From Pseudomonadales bacterium (GTDB lineage: Bacteria > Pseudomonadota > Gammaproteobacteria > Pseudomonadales > Azotimanducaceae): a stretch of DNA of 64,000 bases. The stretch is taken from NCBI GenBank assembly GCA_028285415.1, contig JANQPF010000009.1, forward strand, positions 124,001-188,000, read 5' to 3'. The translations under genes and the position numbers were made by a program. Each line of letters begins with the position of its first letter. Positions within the stretch are counted from its first letter, which is position 1. Below, one piece after another: positions 14,563-23,493 of this stretch. The notes below the pieces were generated by a model that was not told the origin of the DNA, did not search any database, and saw only the letters and a program-made list of their open reading frames with translations.

Positions 14563-16209
14563 ATGATATCCACTCAGGTTCTCATCATTGGCGCCGGCCC
14601 CGTCGGCATGGTTGCCGCACTCAGCCTCGCCCGATCGGGCATACGCTGTGTTCTCGTCGACAAACGCCTCGAACGGCTGGACGCACCCAAAGCGCACGCC
14701 GTCAACGCCCGCACGCTGGAAATCTGTGAGCGTCTCGGCGTTTCCGCGGATGCCATCCGCGCGGCAGGTGCGAGCGTTGCCGACGGTGGCGAAGTCCACT
14801 TTGTCGACGTTTTGAATGGCACCTGCTTCGGCAGCCTCCCCTACGAGCGCCAGGACGACGGCGCTCTGGAATATACGCCCTGGCCGCTCGTCAACATCCC
14901 GCAGCCGAAGTTCGAAGAGTTTCTGAGCTTGCGCCTGACCCATTGCCAGGGCGTGTCGCTGTTGCGGGGTGTCAACGCCACCAGCCTCTGGGAAGTGGAT
15001 ACAGGTGTCAGAGCAAAGCTGGAGGTGGCGGGCATCGACGCGCCGCTCGACGTTCAGGCGGAATATGTCATTGCGGCAGACGGCGCCGGTTCACCAACGC
15101 GCAACCAGTTGGGTATCGGCATGACCGGACCCGAGGCGCTGCAGCACAACATGATGATTCACTTCGAAGCGGATCTGCGTGCACTGACGCGGGCACATCC
15201 GGGTCTCCTCTACTTCTGCCTCTCGCCGGATGCTCGTGGCGCCTTTATCGGCTATGAGCGTAATCGCACCTGGGTGTTCATGCAGGGGTACGATCCAGGC
15301 AGACAGACACGCGAAGATTTTGATGACAACACCTGCAAACGTCTGATCGAAGCGGCCGCCGGCAGCGTGATCGAAGACCTTGTGATCAAAAACGTCAGTC
15401 CATGGACGATGTCGGCCCAGGTCGCGGACGCCTATCGGCAGGGCCGGGTATTTCTTGCCGGGGACGCTGCCCATCGGTTTCCCCCCACGGGCGGTCTTGG
15501 TCTCAATACCGGCGTCGCCGACGCAGAAAACGTCGCCTGGAAGATCGCCCGGGTGTTGCAAGGCCGGGCGAGCCCGGACCTCCTGGACACTTACGAACCC
15601 GAGCGTCGCACGATCGCCCAGATCAACACCCAGCAGAGCCTGACCAACTCCGCGAAGATCATGCACGTGTTCGCCGCGGTCTACGGTCCCGATCCTGCCC
15701 GAACTGCAGAGCACTATGCCGCCATTTGTCAGAATTTGGACGACCCGCAACTGCGCGAGGCGGTGGAAATCCAGCGGCCACACTTCGACAGCTTCAATCT
15801 GCAGCTCGGCTACCGGTATGGCGCTTGCGTTGATCCGGAAAAGATCGACATCAGCCGATACACACCCGCCTTTGACATCGGCGATTATCTGCCGCTGGTG
15901 AAACTCGTCGACAGCCCCTGGCTGCTCGGCCGTTTGCCGAACGACGATTTTGCCCTGGTCACCGGCCCCGACGGCGCCGCGTGGGCCAATGACCAGCTGG
16001 CGGTTTTCACCGAAGGCATCAATTTTGTGCCGGAGGACTCTTTCCATGAGCGCGCGGGCTTGCAGGCAAACGGCGCGCTGCTCATCAGACCTGACGGCCA
16101 CATCTCAGCACGCTGGCAGTCTGCGCCTGAGGATCCTCAGGCGGCACTCAGGGACAGCCTGGCCAGCGCGCTTGGCGGACGTCCCGCCACCCAACTTCAG
16201 GAGATATGA
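14563..16209 (+). CDS. FAD-dependent aromatic hydroxylase (PheA/MhpA group)
   Basis: A 548-residue class A flavoprotein monooxygenase. FAD motif IIGAGPVG (residues 8-15), the DG motif around 173 (AADGAGSPTR) that also contacts NAD(P)H, and the second FAD motif GD at 300-301 followed by AAHRFPPTGGLGLNTG are intact, and a thioredoxin-like C-terminal region follows as in phenol hydroxylase and MhpA. It would add a hydroxyl to a phenolic ring. It is the first gene of an operon that also encodes an extradiol dioxygenase and an FAH-type hydrolase, which fits ring hydroxylation before meta cleavage. Control is probably by the divergent TetR protein. Confidence 0.93.
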   Translation: MISTQVLIIGAGPVGMVAALSLARSGIRCVLVDKRLERLDAPKAHAVNARTLEICERLGVSADAIRAAGASVADGGEVHFVDVLNGTCFGSLPYERQDDGALEYTPWPLVNIPQPKFEEFLSLRLTHCQGVSLLRGVNATSLWEVDTGVRAKLEVAGIDAPLDVQAEYVIAADGAGSPTRNQLGIGMTGPEALQHNMMIHFEADLRALTRAHPGLLYFCLSPDARGAFIGYERNRTWVFMQGYDPGRQTREDFDDNTCKRLIEAAAGSVIEDLVIKNVSPWTMSAQVADAYRQGRVFLAGDAAHRFPPTGGLGLNTGVADAENVAWKIARVLQGRASPDLLDTYEPERRTIAQINTQQSLTNSAKIMHVFAAVYGPDPARTAEHYAAICQNLDDPQLREAVEIQRPHFDSFNLQLGYRYGACVDPEKIDISRYTPAFDIGDYLPLVKLVDSPWLLGRLPNDDFALVTGPDGAAWANDQLAVFTEGINFVPEDSFHERAGLQANGALLIRPDGHISARWQSAPEDPQAALRDSLASALGGRPATQLQEI

Positions 16210-16210
16210 C

Positions 16211-16990
16211 ATGGACCTCGGATTAGAAGGACGAAACGCCATTGTCTGCGCCTCTTCCCGCGGCCTGGGGCGGGCGTGCGCCGCGGCGCTCGTTCGCGAA
16301 GGTTGTAACGTGGTGATCAACGGTCGCGACGAAGCGTCGCTCGCGGCAACAACGGACGCGCTGCGTGCGGCAGATGCCGCGGAAGTCACACCCGTCGCGG
16401 CCGACATAAATACCGACGCAGGCCGCCAGACGCTTCTCGAGGCATGTGCAGCGCCCGACATTCTGGTCAACAACAATGCCGGACCACCGCCGGGTGAATT
16501 CTCCAACTGGGGACCGGACGACTGGCAGAGCGCGCTCGACGCGAATCTGCTCGCGCCCACTTTCATGATTCAGGGGGTCATTGATGGCATGAAAGAACGG
16601 CGCTTCGGTCGTATCGTGAACATTACCTCCGCCATGGTGAAGTCCCCTCATCCTGCCATGGGGCTTTCGACCGCTGCGCGTAGCGGGCTGACTGCTCTGT
16701 GCAAGGGCCTTTCCAACGATTCGGTTGCCCACAACGTCACAATCAACAACCTCCTGCCGGAGCGGTTCGACACCGATCGTCAGAAATTCATGGCCAACGT
16801 CTTGATGGAACGACAGGGGCTGAACTATGAGCAGGCCCGCGAGGCAATCGCCAGCACCATCAACGCCGGACGCTTTGGCCAGCCCGAAGAGTTCGGCGAT
16901 GCGTGCGCTTACCTCTGCAGCGCTCAGGCCGGCTTCATCTCCGGACAGAACCTCCAACTGGATGGCGGCTCCTATGCGGGTCTCATCTAA
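16211..16990 (+). CDS. SDR-fold protein lacking the catalytic Tyr and Lys
   Basis: A 259-residue SDR-fold protein starting one base after the upstream stop. The cofactor region is altered but recognisable (CASSRGLGRA, residues 13-22), and the NNNAG and C-terminal GGSYAG blocks are present. At the active site the usual YxxxK is replaced: the segment reads MGLSTAARSGL, putting Met where Tyr and Thr where Lys should be. This matches a known subgroup of beta-ketoacyl-reductase-like SDR proteins with degenerate active sites. Dehydrogenase activity of the normal type is therefore doubtful; binding, isomerase or lyase roles are possible. Its end overlaps the sulfatase start by 17 bases. Confidence 0.9.
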   Translation: MDLGLEGRNAIVCASSRGLGRACAAALVREGCNVVINGRDEASLAATTDALRAADAAEVTPVAADINTDAGRQTLLEACAAPDILVNNNAGPPPGEFSNWGPDDWQSALDANLLAPTFMIQGVIDGMKERRFGRIVNITSAMVKSPHPAMGLSTAARSGLTALCKGLSNDSVAHNVTINNLLPERFDTDRQKFMANVLMERQGLNYEQAREAIASTINAGRFGQPEEFGDACAYLCSAQAGFISGQNLQLDGGSYAGLI

Positions 16991-18455
16991 GCACACCCTG
17001 ACCAAGCTGGGAGTACTGCTGGCCTGCATGCTAGGCAGCGCGTCCGCAATGGCTGCCGCGCCCAACATCGTCCTGGTACTGGCAGACGATCTGGGCTGGA
17101 ACGACGTCGGGTATCACGGCAGCGAGATTCGCACGCCCACCCTCGACAACCTGGCAGCCGACGGCGTTGTGCTGACTCAATTTCACAGCCAGCCGACGTG
17201 TACGCCAACGCGCGCGGCGTTGATGACCGGGAAATCGCCGCAGAGGATGGGCATTTATCGTCAGTTCGCCAAAATCAGTACCGCGGGACTGCCGGTGGAT
17301 GAGCAAACCATCGCCGACTACCTCAAACACGCCGGTTATCAGACCTGGCTCGTCGGTAAATGGCACTTGGGCCATGCCAGACAGGCATTTCATCCGAACG
17401 CCCGCGGCTTCGATCACTTCTACGGCCACGTGACGGGAGGCATCGGCTACTGGGACCACGTGCACGGCGGCGGTCTGGACTGGCAGCGCAACGGCACAAC
17501 CCTGCGCGAGGCAGGGTACAGCACGCACCTTCTGGCAGACGAGGCGGTGGCGCTGATCGAGGCTCGCGACCGCAACCGCCCCTTCTTTCTGTACGCCAGT
17601 TTCAACGCGCCGCACCTGCCGAACGAGGCTCCAGCTGAAACAGCTGATACCTATGCGAAAGTTGAAGACCCCAGGCGCCGCCTGCACGCCGCCATGGTGA
17701 CCGAGCTGGATACCGCAATCGGGAGCATCGTCGCTGCAATTCAACAAGCAGGCGAACTGGACAATACGCTCATCTGGTTCATGAGCGACAACGGCGGGCT
17801 GAACCGGGACGCGGGATTCGGTGGCTACCTCACCCTGGCGGAAACGCTCGACGGCTGGTTCGACGGCCCTGTGCCCATCACCATTCTCGAGTTCATTCGC
17901 ACCAACGCTCTGGATGGCGGCTCCGACAACGCGCCGCTCCGCTTCGGCAAAGGATCAGTTTACGAGGGCGGCACCAGGGTGCCCTCGTTCGTTTACTGGC
18001 CTGCCGCTCTGGCATCTCATCGCAACGGATCGATGATTACGGTCCAGGACGTGCTGCCCACGCTACTTGCAGCCACCGCGAAAGAAGCGCCTGACGGTCT
18101 GGATGGCAGGAACCAGTGGCCAACGTTAACGGGCAAGGCGGTCACGCCCCCGGCGGACTACGTCACCATCGGCCAGACCGGCGCCCAGGCTTACTATCAG
18201 TGGCCGTGGAAATTGATTGAGGGCGACGCGGCCCCCGAACTCTACAACCTCGAGCAGGATCCAACGGAAACCAGGAATCTGGCCCCCGGGCACCCCGAAC
18301 GCGTGGCCACGTTGATGACGTTGCTTGCAGACATCCCCCGGGCGGAGAACCTGCATGTGCCGCTGTATCGTGTTTTCTGGGACCCCGATTTCTTTGGTGG
18401 CGAAGAAGATCGACCGCCGTGGGCAGACATCATCAATGCGGAAGGCGGCCAGTAG
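16974..18455 (+). CDS. secreted sulfatase
   Basis: A 493-residue type I sulfatase with a cleavable-looking signal (residues 1-27, ending SASAMA). Start ATG 16974 lies inside the end of the SDR-like gene. Metal and catalytic blocks: NIVLVLADDLGWND, formylglycine motif C76-TPTR-80 with TGKSPQRMG, GKWHLGHA, and MSDNGGLN. It would cleave a sulfate ester in the periplasm. Its place between an aromatic hydroxylase and an extradiol dioxygenase suggests an aryl sulfate as substrate, with the freed phenol then imported. It differs from the anchored sulfatase at 2.0 kb in motif (CTPTR against CAPSR) and in having no anchor. Confidence 0.92.
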   Translation: MRVSSKHTLTKLGVLLACMLGSASAMAAAPNIVLVLADDLGWNDVGYHGSEIRTPTLDNLAADGVVLTQFHSQPTCTPTRAALMTGKSPQRMGIYRQFAKISTAGLPVDEQTIADYLKHAGYQTWLVGKWHLGHARQAFHPNARGFDHFYGHVTGGIGYWDHVHGGGLDWQRNGTTLREAGYSTHLLADEAVALIEARDRNRPFFLYASFNAPHLPNEAPAETADTYAKVEDPRRRLHAAMVTELDTAIGSIVAAIQQAGELDNTLIWFMSDNGGLNRDAGFGGYLTLAETLDGWFDGPVPITILEFIRTNALDGGSDNAPLRFGKGSVYEGGTRVPSFVYWPAALASHRNGSMITVQDVLPTLLAATAKEAPDGLDGRNQWPTLTGKAVTPPADYVTIGQTGAQAYYQWPWKLIEGDAAPELYNLEQDPTETRNLAPGHPERVATLMTLLADIPRAENLHVPLYRVFWDPDFFGGEEDRPPWADIINAEGGQ

Positions 18456-18483
18456 CCGCACGCCACAGACAGGGAGATTCAAC

Positions 18484-19488
18484 ATGAGCGAAGCAACCCT
18501 AAAAGCGAAGCGCCTGGCGTACGTCAGGGTCAGCGCCCCGGATCTTACGAAAGCCGAGAAGTTTCTCGACGAATTCGGACTTCAGGTGGCAGCCCGGACG
18601 GAAAATGCCGTCTACCTGCGCGGTACGGATCCTGAGCCGCCGTGTTACGTCCTGACTCAGGGTAACGGCGGTGTCACGGCCATTGCGTTCGAGGCGGACC
18701 GCATCGCCGACCTGGAAGCAATTGCGCAGATTGAAGGCGCATCCGCCATCGAGACGCTCGATGGACCTGCCGGAGGCCAGGTCGTGCGTCTGCGCGATCC
18801 GCAGGGTATGCAGGTCGAGATTGTGCACGGTCGCACGGCGCTGGATGCCCTCGAACCCGCACCCGCGCACGTGTTCAACATGAACGGACAGCAACAGCGG
18901 GAAGGAGAACTCCCGGCGATACATCGCGGACCATCCCGCGTCCGGCGCATCGGACATCTGGTGCTCGAAAGCGCCAGCCCCGGAATCGTCTACGGATGGT
19001 ACAACCGGCATCTGGGCTTGCAGACCTCGGATGCGGTGCGCCTGCCCGATGGCGAAGCCCAGATGATCTTCAGTCGCCTCGACCGCGGCCAGGAGTACGT
19101 CGATCATCATGTAGTCGGCTTCCAGTTCGCCATGGACGAAGGCGCCCGCGTCCAGCACGTCGCTTTCGAAGTCGGCAATCTGGACGATTTGATGTCCGGG
19201 CACGAGCATCTGAAAAGAAAACGACACAAGCACGTCTGGGGCATTGGCCGTCATCTGCTTGGCGGACAGATTTTCGATTACTGGAAAAGCCCGTTTGGTG
19301 TGATCCACGAGCACTGGACCGATACTGATCTGGTGAACCAGGAGCACGAGGCGCAGGAGTGCGGCGTTGCGGACGTCAACGACTATTGGGGACCCGGGCC
19401 GGGTCCCGGATTCATCGTCTCACGCTGGAACTTCAAAGTGTTCAAAAACATCGCGCGCATCCTGCGTGCGAGATCCACGGCAAGCTGA
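18484..19488 (+). CDS. extradiol ring-cleavage dioxygenase (VOC fold)
   Basis: A 334-residue two-domain vicinal-oxygen-chelate protein. The C-terminal domain carries the iron ligands His158 (RIGHLVL), His225 (VQHVAFEV) and Glu276 (IHEHWTD), in the positions typical of catechol 2,3-dioxygenases and biphenyl-diol dioxygenases. Domain 1 (residues 8-118) lacks metal ligands, as usual. It would open a catechol ring next to one hydroxyl. ATG 18484 follows AGGGAGATTCAAC, a strong ribosome site. It sits between the sulfatase and an FAH-type hydrolase and is the central enzyme of the predicted pathway. Confidence 0.93.
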   Translation: MSEATLKAKRLAYVRVSAPDLTKAEKFLDEFGLQVAARTENAVYLRGTDPEPPCYVLTQGNGGVTAIAFEADRIADLEAIAQIEGASAIETLDGPAGGQVVRLRDPQGMQVEIVHGRTALDALEPAPAHVFNMNGQQQREGELPAIHRGPSRVRRIGHLVLESASPGIVYGWYNRHLGLQTSDAVRLPDGEAQMIFSRLDRGQEYVDHHVVGFQFAMDEGARVQHVAFEVGNLDDLMSGHEHLKRKRHKHVWGIGRHLLGGQIFDYWKSPFGVIHEHWTDTDLVNQEHEAQECGVADVNDYWGPGPGPGFIVSRWNFKVFKNIARILRARSTAS

Positions 19489-19505
19489 CGCTCGGAGTAT
19501 TCGCA

Positions 19506-20459
19506 ATGGGTTTGTCTATCGTCAGGTTCGATACCAAACATTGGGGCGTCCTCGAGGGCAATGAGATTGCCGCGTTGGACACACGCTATCCATCACACCG
19601 GGAGCTGATGGACGACTACTTCGACAACCCGCAAACGTTCAAAAACCAGAGCGCCGAGCGCATTCCGCTCAGCACCGTCAGGTTGCTGGCGCCGGTCACG
19701 AGCGACATCCAGATCTTCTGCCAGGGCCTCAACTACGCCACCCATCGGGAAGAAGGCGGCGTCAAGGCTGAGAAAGGTCAGAATCTCATCTTCACCAAGC
19801 CGCCGTCGTCGATCTGTGGACCGTACGACAATATTGTCCGGCCCAAGGGATGTGAGCTGCTCGACTACGAGATCGAGCTGGCGCTGGTGCTCAAGCAGAA
19901 CCTGCCGGCGGACACGGACGTGACGGACAACAATCTGCTCGACTACGTTGGCGGCTTGACGCTGACCAACGACGTCTCCGCACGTGACTTCATGTTCGGT
20001 GCACCGATGATGCAGTGGTTCAAAGGGAAAGGGCAGCGCACGTTCTGCCCCACCGGACCGGTGCTTTACCTGATCGATCGAGAGGAGGCGAGTCTGATCG
20101 ACAACCTCCACCTCACGCTGAAGTTGAACGACGAAGTCAGGCAGGACGCGACGACCGATCAACTCATTTTCAAGCCTGCCGAAACGCTGACCGAGCTCGC
20201 CTCGTTTGCTGATGTGAACCGCGGCGACATGCTGCTGACCGGCACGCCAGGCGGTGTGATCCTGAACGCAACGCCACGGGTCGGGCTCGCCATCCTCCTG
20301 AACTTTACGGATGACGGAAAGCGCCGCGCGAAGCTGGTCAAAACCCAGAGAGCGGCCCGCTACCTGCAACCCGGCGACAGCCTCGTCCTCGAGCTCACGA
20401 GCAGGGATGGCTCAATTAGCCTCGGCAGCCAGGCGAACGGCGTCGTCGACGCGGCATAA
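19506..20459 (+). CDS. fumarylacetoacetate hydrolase family protein
   Basis: A 317-residue FAH-fold enzyme. Metal ligands are visible as E122 and E124 in DYEIELALVL and D156 in LTNDVSARD, with the TGTPGGV turn near the C-terminus. Relatives hydrolyse acylpyruvates or act as hydratase/decarboxylase on ring-cleavage products. Gene position directly after the extradiol dioxygenase (17 bases) supports a role on the meta-cleavage product. Start ATG 19506 gives the normal N-terminus MGLSIVRFDTKHWG. Confidence 0.92.
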   Translation: MGLSIVRFDTKHWGVLEGNEIAALDTRYPSHRELMDDYFDNPQTFKNQSAERIPLSTVRLLAPVTSDIQIFCQGLNYATHREEGGVKAEKGQNLIFTKPPSSICGPYDNIVRPKGCELLDYEIELALVLKQNLPADTDVTDNNLLDYVGGLTLTNDVSARDFMFGAPMMQWFKGKGQRTFCPTGPVLYLIDREEASLIDNLHLTLKLNDEVRQDATTDQLIFKPAETLTELASFADVNRGDMLLTGTPGGVILNATPRVGLAILLNFTDDGKRRAKLVKTQRAARYLQPGDSLVLELTSRDGSISLGSQANGVVDAA

Positions 20460-20552
20460 CGGAAGGCGTCCCTTTCTCTTCCCGGCGTATCCAAGCCGTG
20501 TAGATTGTCCTTAAATTCGCTACATTGGCAGACCTGGCTGAGGGGAAAACAA

Positions 20553-20945
20553 ATGAACATCACGCGCATGAACCACGCGGCGGTCAACGTGACCGGCAAA
20601 ACCGCAGAAGCTAAAGCCTTCTATGTCGACCTGCTGGGGCTGCCCCAGGTACCGATACAGCTGCCCGGGATGGAACCCATCACAGACTCCGAGTTCGGCT
20701 TCTGGGTAGAACAGGAACGCGTGCAGCTACATGTCATCGGGCGCGAGCCCATGGGTGGTACACCTGACCCGACGCAGAATCATGTCTCCTGGTACGTTGA
20801 AGACATTGATGCCGCCGTCAGCAAACTCGAAGAGCACGGCATCGAAATGCGGGTGATGGGTGAAGACCTGACCCGCATCATCTGGATACTGGACCCCTGC
20901 GGCAACATCATGGAATTTCAGCAGGATCCGGACTGCGTGGCCTGA
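20553..20945 (+). CDS. VOC family protein (glyoxalase/dioxygenase-like)
   Basis: A 130-residue single vicinal-oxygen-chelate unit with ligands His10 (RMNHAAVNV), His57-region (VQLHVIG) and Glu near the end (NIMEFQQ). Strong ribosome site GAGGGGAA before ATG 20553. Small VOC proteins in such operons act as isomerases, dioxygenase helpers or glutathione-linked enzymes; the sequence does not decide. It lies 93 bases after the FAH gene and 12 bases before the PQQ dehydrogenase gene. Confidence 0.85.
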   Translation: MNITRMNHAAVNVTGKTAEAKAFYVDLLGLPQVPIQLPGMEPITDSEFGFWVEQERVQLHVIGREPMGGTPDPTQNHVSWYVEDIDAAVSKLEEHGIEMRVMGEDLTRIIWILDPCGNIMEFQQDPDCVA

Positions 20946-20957
20946 GCGAAGCCTGAT

Positions 20958-23063
20958 TTGGACAATCCGCGCACAGCGCTGGCAGGTTTCTTTGCCGCCC
21001 TGGTCTGGTCACAGGCGGGTTACGCCGTGGAGTTCACCCTGGAACAGGCCAATCAGGGTGAGATGTTGTACCAGCAACACTGCGCAGCCTGCCACGGCGC
21101 AGATCTCGCCGGGTCAGGCATTGCGCCGCCGTTGAAAGGCAAACGCTTCGACGTCACCTGGCGCGGCAGAACCGCAGACGTTCTGGCCTTCCACATCCGG
21201 CGGATGCCGCCGGCTGCAGCTACGCTTAGCAACGCTGAATACACTAACATTCTCGCGCACACGCTTGCCGTAAACGGCTTCGACGCCGGCAGGACCGCGC
21301 TACCGAAGGACGACGCTCAGCTCGCTGAGCTGACCATTCCCGCCGTGCCCGGAGCGACAATTGATTTCACCACGCCAGTCGACAAATCTGCGGCGCAAGT
21401 TGAACTGCTCAGGAATCTCCGGCCGGTAACCCACGCCATGCTCGAGAATCCACCCGCCGAAGACTGGTTACTCTGGAGTCGGACCTACGCGGGACAGAGC
21501 TACAGCCCGCTTACGCAAATCGACATAAAGAATGTCGCACGGATGCAACCGGCCTGGCGCAGTCCGCTGCTGCACGGCTCCAGCATGCCCATGCCGCTCG
21601 TACACGACGGTGTGATGTTCCTGCAGACCTTCCCGGACACCGTGCTTGCAATCGATGCAACCAACGGCGATGTGCTGTGGCGTTACCAGCGCGAAGGTCT
21701 CGAACGCTCGCACAAGAAAATGGGCCTCTCGCTCCACGAGCAGCGGGTCTACGTGGCCACATCTGACAAGCATGTCATTGCCCTTGATGTCAGGAACGGT
21801 AACGTCGTATGGGAGCACAAGCTCTCCCTCGGCTCGGAAGAAGCCCGAACGCAGTACCAGATACGCAGCGCGCCGCTGATTGCGGGTGACGTGGTCATCC
21901 AGTCCACGCTCGCTTACCGCAACGTGCCCGAAGGCTCGTTCATCATCGGCATCGACCGGAAAACGGGCAAAGAGCGCTGGCGCTTCAACACCATTGCCAG
22001 GCCCGGACAGCCCGGCGGCCATACCTGGAACGGGCTGCCGATGGCTGAGCGCAACGGCGGGTCTGTCTGGCATCAAGGCACATATGACCCGGCATTGAAC
22101 CTCGTTTACTACGGCATAGCGCCAACGTACGACACCGCCCCGCTGCTCGTTGCTTCACAAGAGGAAGGCGTGACAAACGAGGCCATGTACACCAACTGCA
22201 CGGTTGCGCTGAACCCGGACTCCGGAGAGCTCGTCTGGTATTTCCAGCACACTCAGAACGATCAGTGGGACATGGACTGGGTGTTCGAACGGACTCTCGC
22301 AGAAGTCCCTGATGGCCGCGGCGGAACTGTCAAAGCGGTCATGAACGTTGGCAAAAATGTCATGCTCGACGCGCTGGATGCAGAGACCGGGGAGTATCTG
22401 TTTTCAGTGGACTCGGGGCTGCAGAACGTGATCATCGGGATTAACCCGATCACCGGCGCAAAGACGATCGACCCCGGCAAAATGCCGAGCCCGGAGACCT
22501 CAACGGACATTTGCCCGATTCCTTTTGGCGCCCGCTCGTGGCCGCAAACCGCCTTCAGCCCGGAAACCAATTACGTTTACGTGCCGATCACGGAGTCCTG
22601 CTTCAAAATGACCGAGACCGGCAAAGGTGGATGGCTGCTGACCACCGGGGTCAAATTCGACAGAACCGAACAACCCGCTCTCGAGGACGGCATGATGGGC
22701 CGGCTGCAGGCAATCGACGTTGCGAAGCGCAGGCTCGCCTGGAACACGGATCTGACCACGCCTCCGTCAACGGGTGTTCTGGCGACAGCCGGCGGGCTGG
22801 TATTTGCGGGGGACATCGACCCGTCATTGAAAGCGTTTGACGCGGCAACGGGTAAGCTCTTGTGGCAGACCCCGCTGGACGATACACCCAGCTCGAGCCT
22901 CATCACCTACGAAGCGGATGACAAACAGTACATCGCGGTGATCGTGGGCATGACCAACAACCATGTCCGCGACATCACAAGCTTCTACCGCAGGTGGAGC
23001 GGCACGGAGGGTGAACCCGGTGATCAGGCCGGCGCATCGATATGGGTCTTCGCGCTGCCGTGA
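20958..23063 (+). CDS. PQQ-dependent dehydrogenase with N-terminal cytochrome c domain
   Basis: A 701-residue periplasmic quinohemoprotein with likely TTG start at 20958 and signal peptide (residues 1-23). Residues 27-105 are a cytochrome c domain with heme site CAACH. The rest is an eight-bladed beta-propeller with Trp-docking repeats and the active-site region NDQWDMDW, matching the WDYD block of alcohol dehydrogenases. The vicinal Cys-Cys pair typical of methanol/ethanol dehydrogenases is absent. Heme at the N-terminus is unlike type II alcohol dehydrogenase, where it is C-terminal, and recalls polyvinyl-alcohol dehydrogenases. It ends the predicted aromatic operon; a side-chain or benzylic alcohol is a plausible substrate. 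Confidence 0.92.
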   Translation: MDNPRTALAGFFAALVWSQAGYAVEFTLEQANQGEMLYQQHCAACHGADLAGSGIAPPLKGKRFDVTWRGRTADVLAFHIRRMPPAAATLSNAEYTNILAHTLAVNGFDAGRTALPKDDAQLAELTIPAVPGATIDFTTPVDKSAAQVELLRNLRPVTHAMLENPPAEDWLLWSRTYAGQSYSPLTQIDIKNVARMQPAWRSPLLHGSSMPMPLVHDGVMFLQTFPDTVLAIDATNGDVLWRYQREGLERSHKKMGLSLHEQRVYVATSDKHVIALDVRNGNVVWEHKLSLGSEEARTQYQIRSAPLIAGDVVIQSTLAYRNVPEGSFIIGIDRKTGKERWRFNTIARPGQPGGHTWNGLPMAERNGGSVWHQGTYDPALNLVYYGIAPTYDTAPLLVASQEEGVTNEAMYTNCTVALNPDSGELVWYFQHTQNDQWDMDWVFERTLAEVPDGRGGTVKAVMNVGKNVMLDALDAETGEYLFSVDSGLQNVIIGINPITGAKTIDPGKMPSPETSTDICPIPFGARSWPQTAFSPETNYVYVPITESCFKMTETGKGGWLLTTGVKFDRTEQPALEDGMMGRLQAIDVAKRRLAWNTDLTTPPSTGVLATAGGLVFAGDIDPSLKAFDAATGKLLWQTPLDDTPSSSLITYEADDKQYIAVIVGMTNNHVRDITSFYRRWSGTEGEPGDQAGASIWVFALP

Positions 23064-23073
23064 ACGCCGACCC

Positions 23074-23481
23074 TCAGGCAGAAAAAGCGAGAAACGCCTC
23101 GGTTGTGTTCATGAAATCGCGAAACCGACTCCACTTGCCGTCACGCATCGTGATCACGTGAACAAAATCGGAAACGATGTCTCTTCCGGTGGCACGCGCT
23201 GTCAGGTGCAGGTGCCCCGTCACCACCACCTTGTCCCGATCGGCGAGAAACTCTTCCGGGGCAAATTCGTGAATGTCGACCGACGATAGGACGGTTGTAA
23301 AAAAGCGCCTGGCTTCTTCGATACCACGATACGTACCCGCGTAAGGGATGACTTCAGGCCCGTAAAACTCGATGACAATGTCGTCGTTCACATGTTCGAG
23401 GATCGCCGGAACGTTCTGTGCGCCGAACGCTTCGAACAGCTTCTGCGTGCCTGCAACGTTGGATACCTGGAGCGTCATCAC
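23074..23481 (-). CDS. SnoaL/NTF2-like protein
   Basis: A 135-residue cone-shaped alpha+beta barrel of the NTF2 superfamily: an N-terminal helix with LFEAFGAQNVPAILEHV, then strands DDIVIEFYG and a typical G(I/R)EEARRFF helix. Members act as isomerases, cyclases or hydrolases, or bind small hydrophobic ligands. It is 12 bases downstream of a P450 on the same strand and most likely acts on the P450 product or substrate. It is one of four such proteins in this window. Confidence 0.85.
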   Translation of the reverse strand: MMTLQVSNVAGTQKLFEAFGAQNVPAILEHVNDDIVIEFYGPEVIPYAGTYRGIEEARRFFTTVLSSVDIHEFAPEEFLADRDKVVVTGHLHLTARATGRDIVSDFVHVITMRDGKWSRFRDFMNTTEAFLAFSA

Positions 23482-23493
23482 CGTCCCCTCTAC

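Noticed and set aside
15950-16210. N-terminal extension of the SDR-like protein
   Set aside because: It lies wholly inside the monooxygenase gene in another frame; ATG 16211 directly after its stop is the natural start.
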